Notes under the pieces: model-generated
Told to the model about the DNA's origin: nothing
The model's database searches: none
What the model saw: the letters and a program-made list of their open reading frames with translations, nothing else
Translations under genes and position numbers: made by a program
In this document: positions 43,282 to 55,200 of the stretch, in pieces
How the letters are laid out: the number at the start of each line of letters is the position of its first letter
How positions within the stretch are numbered: the first letter of the stretch is position 1
NCBI GenBank assembly: GCA_022606425.2
Contig: JAHDVF020001313.1
Location: 806,001-870,000, forward strand
Reading direction: 5' to 3'
Origin: Lepidostoma basale
Lineage: Eukaryota; Arthropoda; Insecta; Trichoptera; Lepidostomatidae
DNA length: 64,000 bases

Positions 43282-46200
43282 CTAAAAATAATATTTTCGA
43301 AATTAGCATATATTGTGAACAATAAATAGGTTTATTTAAAAATTTGTACTTTGTTTTTTTAGCACTTTATTTGTTTAATCGAATTAACCAATTTTGCTGC
43401 AGTCAGAGCTTCTTCAGGATTACAAAAACAAACTGAAGTGTCAGTTTAATGAAGTAATTCATATTTTCTTTGTACCAAATTCTAAATAGTTCTAACTAAT
43501 TTCTAAAATACACCTTTGACAACTGCCAAAATGTCCACTTGAATACGCTTTGTGACTATCATTTAGAAACATCATGTGACCGGTTGGTTCGATTAAACAA
43601 ATAGTCTTGTAAAAACAAAGTATAAACGTGTTTTAATATTTTTTTAAAAATGCTAAACCACAAATTAAGAGCTTCATTCGCAATGTATAAATGTAATGGC
43701 TGCATGCAAGTAAACTACGAGTTTTACCTGAATAATTCCGTAGCCTTCTTTGTGCCAAGTGACCCAGGTGGCCCATATCGTGATGTTTAGACCGGCCAGG
43801 GCATACATTCCTATTATGAGCCAAAAAGACCAGTTTTTCTGAGTCCACTCCTTAACATAGAAGGACACCCTCGTTAAGATCATGAACATCAGTCCGATTG
43901 GAAGGAGGCCCCAGAAGACAAACCAAATGTAACTTATCTTTGTTTTACATATGAATTCTATGTCTTGTTTGATGGATTTGAAACCTGTAATTAAAAATGT
44001 TTATATTAACCTGTCTGCTAGTGAGTTTTTTGAACTCAACAAATTAAAAATAATTCAATATCAAATCATAGAATACGAAATTACAATACATTTTTACTTG
44101 GAACTACTACAAAAAATAATCAATATTAAGCTATTTAGCGGTAAAAAATAAATGCTTTTTCATAAATAGTCAACTATCGGTCTGTCAGAACAGATCATTA
44201 ATTTATTTAGCGCAATTGGTATTATGTCAAGGTAAACGAGAAGCACAAAATCTTCTACTTCTTTTCACGTAAAATTATCAAACATTATTTTTACATCTTA
44301 AAAAGATGTTCTGCTTAATGCTTAATAAACATAAATCTCCATAGATGGCGTTAGTATGTAGATTATATATATAGAGTAATCTTAAAAAGATTAACATATG
44401 TAATCAAAATCTTCATAGATGGCACATTGAAACTGACATGTGAAATCTGGCATAGAACTTTAACATATATACAACTTCCAAAAATTTGTCATACATGGTC
44501 ATAAAGAAAGGTGGAATGGGGAATGTTGTAATTACATAAAGCGTGCGCTTAACCCAACCAATGACAGGTCATAAGTCCTGTAAACACCTTGATCAACCAT
44601 ATTCAGTTTCCAATTTGCATCTTCGTCTCTATTGAGATACAATAAAATTATTTTTACTGTTAAATTACATAAAAATTGCAGCCTGACATTAAAAGGTTGG
44701 CAAGCAACATGAGAATGATGACGTCACGAAATATTTAAACTGTGAATTACTCCGTCAGTATTATATAAGGTGTTTTTTTTAGAGGTTTGGTTTTTAAACT
44801 GGCAACATTGTTTCTACAGACTGTCAATTTGACAGTTGACAGTTGATTTGTAGTCGGTATGTTTTGCCATTTCACCATGAATAGACTGACGCCAGAACAG
44901 CGCTTTCAAATTGTGCAAATTTATTTTGAAAATCATGGTTCGGTTCGCCAAACTTATCGTGCACTACGTCCATTTTACGGTCGACATAATCGTCCATCCG
45001 AGCAAGTTATTCGGAAGACCAATTGATCAGTTTCGCACCACGTACACTCAAGTGGATAATATGCATCCACAAAGACGACAATTGTCGAAAATTGGATTTC
45101 ACGATTGCGCTTCATTCGAGCTAGCCGTGGCGCTCATATGCCCGAAGTCATATTTAAACAATAATGGCTTAAAATTATCTATTAAATAAAGCCAATATCA
45201 TAGACATTTACATCATTTTAATGTGTTTTTTTTTCATTTTGAATATGTATTGTATACCTCTAAAAATAACAACCTATAGTTACATATAACTTGGAAAATT
45301 TGTGACAAATGGTTCACAGATGGCAGTAGTAGCAATTAACTGAACATTAATTTTGTGATGATTAAATATCAACTAGTGGTAACATTAATGAATAAGAAAT
45401 CGAAGAATTAAAAATATGAAGTACCGTATATAAATAGCAATCCAATTAATTCTAAAAGCATTGAAACCGTGAGGTACATCGGAATGACGTCAGCGTCCAG
45501 AATGCTAATGATGTCCAACCCGAAGATGAATATGATGAGCGACATGAACCCTCCGAAGAGAACCACTAGACCCCCTAGAGTAGTTTTCTTACATCGACCT
45601 TCCGTGTTTAGGCAGCAGATTATAGGGTACAGAAGCATCAGCTGAAAAAAAAACTCGAAATTGAAATTTTCACTACACAGCATTTCTAATTTATCTTTTA
45701 TAAAAAAAAATACATATATATTTGAATAAACTAAGAATGTATTCACGATGATATTATTAACACTACGAGAAACGTAAAACAATTACATAATGTCTTAAGT
45801 AAATACGGCACTTTGTTTGGACAACGTTACAGTTTCAAGACCGTAAGTCCAAACAAAGTGCCGAGAAACTACGAGTGACCCAAAGAGTCATGGAAAGAGC
45901 CATGTTAGGAATAAGCCTAAGAGACAGAGTCAGAAACGATACGGTGCGAGAAAAAACAAAGGTCACTGACATCATCCACCGGGTGGCGAGTCTAAAATGG
46001 CAATGGGAAGGTCACGTAGCCAGAAGCTCAGATGAAAAATGGACAAAAAGACTGCTGACTTGGAGAGCGTGGATGGCAAAGAGAAGTGCAGGGCGACCGC
46101 AACTACGGTAGAAGGATGATCTGAACCGACACGTCAGAAAAACCGGGATGCAGTCTGCACAGGACAGGGTGACATGGAAGCGAATGGAGGAGGCTTTTGT

Positions 46201-49200
46201 CCAGGAGTGGACGGGAATAGGCTGAAGAAGAAGAAGAAGTAAATATACTGATTTGATTTTTTGATGCGCAATTATAAGCAGTTTTTTTGTTGTTTGTTCT
46301 ATGTTTAAACCACTTAAGACATTTGTAATAACCAACCTTCAATTAATGTAGGGGAGGCCCGGGCAAAGCGCGTGTGTTAAGGTTTGACAAATAAAAAAAA
46401 CTAAGTTAAAATTGAGATTAGATATCTTCTTTAATCTAAAAATCCTCTAAATTCTTTTAACTTTTAAGTAAAATAAGAAAAAAATTAAAAACATAAACAT
46501 TTCAAATACTTTTGAATTAAAAACTAGAGTAAGAGAAACTATACGCTTTGCCCGACATGACCGGGTAAAGCGGATGTGCCATCCGGGCAAAGCAAATGGT
46601 GTCCTATTTATGATATGTGTTAGGATTACATCAACAATATTCCTCACACTCATCACACAAATAATTGCCAAATCCTCCGTACGAGGTATATCTTTCATGG
46701 TGCACTGGCTGCACTGAATCCAGTCTTCAGATGGCGGGTCAATGTACTGCTCAAAACACACCAAACAAAAACACTCATTTTGTTCTTTACTTTTGGACTA
46801 TTTTTTAAGCTGCAGCTTGGGCCAGCAGTAATTTCAGCAATATGTGTTCTCTTATCATTGACTTTTTGATCCTATCCGCTTTGCCCAAAGGACCTCTTTG
46901 GAATAAAATGGCAATCAATGAGATAGTTATTAGCAACTTGTGAAATATGATTGGCTCTAATAATATATTAAAGTTACAGGATTCTTGTGAAATAACATTC
47001 ACACCGGTTGAGCAACATTACTAATTTTAATCAAGCAACTCACCTTTGTAAAATTCCTAAGAAAACACTAAAAAAATGTTTTATCATCCTAAAAAATGCG
47101 CGCGAGTTGTGACATGTTATTTTAAACTGTCATGGTGTCGGCGGGTCATGTGGCGAGACAAAGTGAGAATAGATGGACCCAGAAAATAATAAGGTGGAGA
47201 CCATGGGAAAATAGGAGAAACGTCGGCAGGGCGCAAAAAAGGTAGGCCGACGACATTGCTGCCGTGGGGGGGGGGGGGGAAATGTAGCTGCAGCTGGCAG
47301 AAAATAGAGACGAGTGAAAAGGAAGGGAAGAGGCCTATACCCAGCAGTGGACCGATGAAGGCTGACGAAGAAGAAAAAGAAGATACTTGAGACTTTTAGC
47401 GCCATTTAGATAAGTTTTGTGGTAAATAAGCAAATCCGCTTTGCCCAAGGCATCCGCTTAGCCCTGGCTTCCCTTAAGTATAATTGAATCACGATTAGTC
47501 GTATAAAAAGGCAACGCACATACCGCACTGGTGATTCCTGAGAATATGATCAGGGCGTATGATATGGTTGGTAAGGTAGTCTTGACATCTCTGAGAACCG
47601 AGGAGTCATATATGAGCACCAGCACCATAATGACGGAGGGCTCACAGCCCTGGACCTGTCCCAAGCCGTACCACAACAGAACGCTGAACCAGCTGAAGAG
47701 CACGTTCCAAAATATCAAAAATATGGCGCCCCTGAAATGAAATGAAGAGTTACTACATTTTTTTCTAATATAGACGCATTGTTATAAGTTATAATTGTTA
47801 CTATCTAACTAACTAACTAACCATCACGCCGTCTCTCCGAAGGGGTAGGCAGAAAAAATGGACTGCCACACTTTTCTTTCCTGAACTTTCCTCAACATTC
47901 ATACATCGTGTCATGCAAGCGCGTCGATTTCTCTGACTCCTCACATGGCCGACATTCAATATTTGATTTATTTGATCGTGCCACGTTTTCCTCGGTCTTC
48001 CTCTATTTCTGGTTCCATTTACATCATTAACATATAATTTTTTTACCATTCTTTCTTCATTCATTCTTTTCATATGTCCAAATCATCTTAATGATCCTTT
48101 CGTTATTTTGTTCATTACACCATCATTCGCACCGCATTCACTTCTTATATTTTCATTCGACACTCTATCATACACAGAGTATCCACACATTCGTCTAAGA
48201 TATCTCATTTCTACTGCATTTATTCTACTTTCATCCTTCTTTTGCCAGTTCCATGCTTCGCTTCCATACATAAGGGTCGGTAAAAGAACACTATTGTGCA
48301 ATGCCATTCTAGCTTTTTTGGATAGGTTTTTGTTTGCGATGACAAGTTGTTATTATTTGTATTTAAATTATCCCTTAAGCAACCAGGTTCAATAATTATT
48401 TACCCATTTGACTATCACTCGGCGACGACCTTCGTGGCCGAGTGGTAAGTACATTGACTGCCACCCCGAAGGTTCCGGGTTCGAATCCCGGCGAGGGCAG
48501 TGTGATTGTCACACTGTATTTGGTCTGGTGTAGAATTCACGTGACAATAAAATGGCGATAGATTGGCTACCTATCACATGTAACGAGAATTACTATGATA
48601 GCTATAATACCCTTTACATCGATTTGGCTCATGCTGTCATGATGCAATGAGCGATTCAACAAAATAATAATAATAAATAATAATAATAATGATAAACAGC
48701 GTGGCACGATCAATTCAATCAAATATTTAATGTCGGCCACGTATGGGGTCACGTGCACGACACGAATTAGGAATGTAGAGGAAGTGAGAGAAGTATGATT
48801 TTCTGCCTATCCCTCTGGGAGACGGCGTGATAGTTAGCTAGACTATAATAATTGAGAGCACAGTTCTCTAAATATTTATGAAAAGTAATTGATTATTGAT
48901 TAATAGCCTTATCAATAATGAATTTATTTTCATTTATATATTACCTACATATAAAAAAAACTGACGATCCTTATATTATAATTTGTAGTGGTTCGGTTGC
49001 TCTACTAATCGGCATGTCCATATTATGCAAGCGAAAAATGTGTAATCGTTTCAAAATGACAGATTTCTTCAAGAATATTCTAGTACTCGTAAAAACTGTG
49101 TCAGGTACCGTGTCAGGTTTTCCCAACGTTGGCGATCACTGCAGCAAATGCATCTCTGTCCTGCACCACTTGGAACAGATTCTGGATTCTGGTCATTCTG

Positions 49201-52200
49201 TCCAATATTTTATGTCCCCCAGGCATTACTACCTTTACCAACTCCCCGACGTTCCTCTATTTTACCCATTAATATTAGTCGAAGGAGGTGGTATTTATCT
49301 CCCCTTAGCACATGACCCAAATATGATAACTTTCCAATAAACTCCCCTATTTAGGACTCAATATGTAATATTAATTATTAGATACTCCATCGTTTTGGCG
49401 GAAACACTTTGATATTAATTTCAACATTAATAACTATTTAATTGAAACACTGTTATGATAATATCACAATTGATTTAGTTTCTATGAAATTGTCGCGACA
49501 GCTGTTTCGCTAACCAATGTTAGCATCATCAGGTGTTACAATCAACTTCTTTGTAACACTTGATGATGATAACATTGGTTAGTGAAACAGCTGTCGCGAA
49601 AATTTTATAGAAATTAAATCAATTGTGATATTATAACAGTGTTTCGAGTAAACAGTTAATATATTAATTTGTTTTTTGAATGTATACAAATACTTGTTGA
49701 CAAACACTGGATTTTACCCATTGCGGGTTAATAATTTTTAAGGATTAATTGTATCTCAATAGAGACGAAGATGTAAATTGTTTTTTGGAAACAGAATATG
49801 GTAGTCGAGGCGTTTACAGGACTTATGACCTGTCATTGGTTGGGTTGAGCGATCACTTTATGTTAACAACATTCCCCATTTCCTTCTTCTTACGACCATC
49901 ACGTCTGACAAATTTTTGAAAAATGTATATATGCTACTATGTTAAGAACACTTCACATTTTTTAGGTCAATCTACACTAGCGCCATCTATTAAGATAATA
50001 TGTAAACAGCTCGACTACCATATTCTGTTTCCAAAAAACAATTTTCTTCTTTGTCTCTATTGAGATACAATTAATCCTTGAAAATATATTAATTATATTT
50101 CGTACTGGAATACATTTAAAGATTTTGAAATTACCATAGTACATTGCTTTTAGAGTAGAATGTCACCGCCATGGTGGTGATGTACCCAAAGCCGAGGTGC
50201 GTGGAGAACAACATCTGCACGAAGGCCGCGTGCCAGAAGCGAAATGTGAGCATGACGCGCCAGTCGGCCTCGCGCCACAGTCGCCTCACATCGCCCAGTT
50301 CGCCCAGAAACGCCACTGTAAAGCACAGCAGAAGTGTCCCGCCGCCGAACAAGTACAGCGACCTTTGAAATGACTGGGGTATCTTCATTAAACTGAAAAA
50401 AAAATTAAAAACATTAACTTAATTGCTGAAGATCATGATCTATGGAGCTGCTTGTGGCTAAAACAAAATGCCTCTAATCCTCTCTGCTCTAAGCTCGCAC
50501 CTGAGTAGAAGTCTCCCAAAGTCATCTCCTTAATCTGATCACACTATCGCGTAGGAGATTCGTCTCTGCTTCTTTTGCCTTGAACATTTTTCAAGACTAC
50601 ACAGTTCTCTCTTGGCAATGTGACCAAATAAACTCAATACTCGCCGACTGCACTGGAACACAAAGTTCAAAAAGGCCTACGAGCTGCAGCCTACTTGCGA
50701 ACGTTCCTAAAGTCCAAGCTTCTATCCAGAAACACCAAGCTGCGTATTTATAACACCATCATCAAGCCAGTGGTGACATATGGTTCTGAGTCATGGACAA
50801 TGACTCTAAAAGAACAACAAAGAATCTACTGGTTTGAGAATAGAATACTTACAATAATCCTGGGACCCAGACCCGGTATTAGGACCAACCAAGAGATCCG
50901 TAAGATGACCCAGCAGCCCCTTATAACGAGCACCGTAAGAGCCGGTCGCCTAGCGTGGATTGGGCACGTATGCCGAGCTGAAGAGACCAGAGCAATCAAG
51001 ACCCTGTACGCGTCTAGACTGACTGGAGTAAGACCTCTAGGGAGGCCCAGACAGCGCCTAATGGGCAATGTTCTGGCTGACCTGGCTAGGTTGGGCGAAT
51101 CGGACTGCTGGGAGCAAAAGGCGCAGGATCGAGGAGCTTGGCAAAAAATCATCAAGGAGGCTAAATCTTCCGAACCTCGATAGTTGATAACAGTTCCTAG
51201 TCAACTCTAGCTCGCCTCAGGACTTCGGTATTGGTAATAATGTCTGTCCAGGGAATTTCGAGCATTCTGCGATAGAGCCACATTTCAAATGCTTCCAGTA
51301 TGTTCATTGAGTTGACTTTCAATGTGCACGTTTCACATCCATACATAGCACTTGATCATTCTCTGGCGGATTTTCAAGTTTATGTTATCATTGCAGAAGA
51401 GTGATTTCATTTTATTAAACGTAGCTCTTGCTGCCTCAATTCTGCATTTTATCTCTACATCTACGCATAATAAGTGAAAATACGATAATAATATAGTAAA
51501 AAAGTTTTGTGCCTTACCATAAGGGGATGAGAAGCCAGAAAGTGAACATAACTGCTGATATGATCCCGTACCAGACAGGCTCTTCGAATACAGGTTTCAG
51601 AAATGTTTTGCTGAAATGAAAATACCTTTGATGAAAACAAGTTTTTTTTTGACTTACGGAATCGAAGCAAGAGCAGACACTGTCAGAATCAAACATCTCT
51701 TAAGATTAGCAGAAATGATAACATTGCGACCTTTTGTGGAGAGAACCCTTAGAGATAGGATACCCAATGAAGAAATTCGCAAATCATAGGAGATGGAGTA
51801 GGCAGAGAAGACAATTCTGGAGGGACCACATCGAGAGAATGGATCCAGCAAGAATTCCTAAGATCGTGATGCATGAGACTCTAGAGGGCCGTCGACCACC
51901 AAAGAGATGGAGAGAAGCCTGGTCGTCTTCATCACAGGAAGAAAGTTCTATAAAACCTTCCATGAATAATCCTTCTGCGACAACGCGTTGGATATAACAC
52001 GATTGATATCTCGCACTTGCGAATATAAAAGTAGCCATAGTCGGAAAAAGAATGTGTGTGAGAAAATTGTATTTTCTTTACTATGAAACACTGTTATAAA
52101 ATCACAATTTATTTATTTCATTTCCATGAAAATGTCGCGACAGCCGTTTCGCCAACCTTTTTGACAATATCAGGTCTTACAACTACAAAGATTTTAGTAA

Positions 52201-55200
52201 GTTTAGTTTAGTTAATTGTAATACTTGACGATGTCAACATCGGTCGGCGAAAAATATGTCATGAGTCATGACAATTTCTTAGAAATTAAATAAATAAAAT
52301 GTTATATTATAAATGTTTCAAATTTAATGTGTTTTCGCTATAACAATGGATTACCTTTCTTTTATTCCTTAAACTATAATTCGGGACATTCCGACATATT
52401 GGTATAGTTTTATTGTATTGGTAATGTATCTCCGAATTTCGATAAAACATTTATTCGGTATAAGATATAATTATTTCAATCGATGTGTAAACTTAACTAA
52501 CTAACTAACTAACCATCACGCTGTCTCCCCGAAGGGGTAGGCAGAAATAATGGACTGCCACACTTTTCTTTCCTGACATATTTCTCTCACCTCCTCAACA
52601 TTCATACATCGTGTCATGCACGCGCATCGATTTCTCTGACTCCTCACATGGCCGACATTCAATATTTGATTTCTTTGATCGTGCCACGTTTTCCTCGGTC
52701 TTCCTCTATTTCTGGTTCCATTTACATCGTTTACATATAAATTTTTTACCATTCTCTCTTCATTCTTTCTTTCCATGTGTCTAAACCATCCTAATGATCC
52801 TTTCATTATTTTGTTCATTACACCATCATTCTCACCCCATTCACTTCTTATATGTATTTTCATTCGACACTCATCATACACAGAGATCTCATTTCTACTG
52901 CATTTATTGTACATTATGTGTAAATTTATAATGGAGGAATATTGTTTATATGTATAAATGTTAAAGTTATTAGAAGAAATGGGTACTAGCTACACAGCGC
53001 CGGTACGGGGAGGTTAAATCAATAATTCTGTTCTTACTTTATACATTTTTGGCCGGATGTCCCGTTTAGGTGATATCCATCCTAAAAACAAATCATTATT
53101 AGTGCATCATGTACAAAAATATTAAACCACAATTAAAAAACAGTTCATTAAAGTAAAGCATGTTTAGAAGAAACGGAAAAATAGAGAAAGATATCGAAAG
53201 AAGCGTCGGTGCTGGGAACAAAATTAATGGCGCTCTCAAAGTCATCACTGCAAATATAAATAGTTCAACTAAAGCAAATATGGCAGTACATAATGGAGTT
53301 CTAGTTCCAACCCTTATGTATGGAAGTGAAGCTTGGAGCTGGCAAAAAAAGGATATAAAATAGGAGAAATGCCGTAGAAATGAGATCACTGCGAATAATG
53401 TGTGGGAAAACGATATACTCGTATGATAGATTACCGAACGACGAAATAAACAAGAAATGATTGTATCGTAAGTAAAATTAAAAAAGGATCCCTAGGATGC
53501 TTGGACAATGGAACCACATTTGGACATATGGTACCCATTGCAAAAGTTTGGACATATGGAACGAATGGACGAGAGAAGAATGGTTAAAATGTTGTAAACA
53601 AGCAGTGTGAGTGGAAAGAGAAGCCCTGGAAGACCAAGGAAAGCATAGTACGACCAAATAAATCAAATACTGAAAGGCGGCCGCATTCGAAGTCGGAAAA
53701 ATCGACGAGCTCGCATGTTACGATGTTTGAATGTACAGGAAGCTAGAGAGGTATGTCAGGACAGAGCAGTATGGCGGTCCATCCTATCTGCCTACCCCTA
53801 CGGGGAAACGGCACCGGCATGAGGTTAGTTAAGTACAGTCAAACTCGGTTATAAGGATATTCATTGACATTTTATTATTATTTTTTCTCTCTAATTGTGT
53901 ATGGAATGAATTGCATAAAACATGTTGTTATATGACTGCTCCAGACACTTAATGTCTTCATGTGATGGGTATGTTTGTAAGAATTTAAATACATACACGT
54001 ATTCTCTGATATAACAAGTAATGCTTAAAACGAGAAAATTCAGTCGATCCCATCTTCCTCATAATAACCAAATTCGACTGTATTGATTTTGATCGAGAAG
54101 AATTGAAGCAAGAGCAGAACTCTTAGAACCAAACAAACTACTTCTAAGAACAGCAGAAATGAAAACATCGTGGATCAGAAATAGGAGATATCCAAAGAAG
54201 AGATTTGCGTATCCTGCAAAATTGATGTCATAGTATAACTGAAAGAAACGCAGCAAAACTAATGAATTTAATTTCAATGACAGTCACATGAATCGGAAAA
54301 ATCAATGTACGAGTATGTCCATGACGCATTGTATGATGTTGAGAAACAAATAGCAGAAATTTTAGAAATAACAGTTTTCGATTTATGCTTTCGAATTTTC
54401 GTGATTGTTAGTTCGCTCTCGAAATAAATACAAAAGTGGAAGTAGTTAAAAAACATAGTTTTTTTTCATTGTTATTTAAAATAAAGCAGTGTAAAAACAA
54501 AGTTCACAAGCTTTTTAAATATTATTTTATTTACTTTATTATGATTTCAAAAGCCATCACCTTTGACATTCCGACATTCATAATTAAATCATTTAACTTG
54601 CATACCTTATACATTCACGACACCAAGACTTGTAATTCGTCCGCACTATCCGCAACGAGAACGGCATCGTCCGCGTAAAGCAGACAATTTACAGACAAAT
54701 CACTCATCTTAGCACCAGAATTTATTCCTTTCAGTTCTTTCATACACTGTCCATATACAGATTGAACAACCATGGAGACATCACGCAGCCCTGCTTAACA
54801 TCCTTTGTGATATCAAACCAGAGAATATCAGAGAATACGTGTATGTACGAGTATTTAATTGTTTGTTGTATTGTATGTTTTAAATACAACACTGTAAATC
54901 TAATTATGTATTGTGAAAGAAAATCATCGATATAATTCAGGAGGTTTACTACTAACCAGGTCTCTGTGCAGCTCGGTGCATTCAATTAAAGGTACCGGGC
55001 CTTTCGCGGTCCAGATGAGAAGGGCGCAAGCGATGCTGACGTATATCATATAGTACACAGCTACGAAGAAACCCGCCAGCAATTTTACGTATCCAAGACC
55101 TGGGAACAAATTAATTATCACGCCAAATGCAATCATCAATTTTCTCCTGATAAAAGTTCAATGATCTAAGTACAAAACAGACAGTAAATATTTTCGCAAA

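Noticed and set aside
47805..47822. GTTA repeats considered as telomeric (TTAGG) sequence
   Set aside because: The unit is four bases (GTTA), sits at LINE 3' ends and occurs at many unrelated loci.
48423..48500. tRNA gene candidate with box A and box B
   Set aside because: The same head continues into a conserved non-tRNA body and AAT tail and recurs at 59442, so it is a SINE. The acceptor and anticodon stems do not form a clean cloverleaf.
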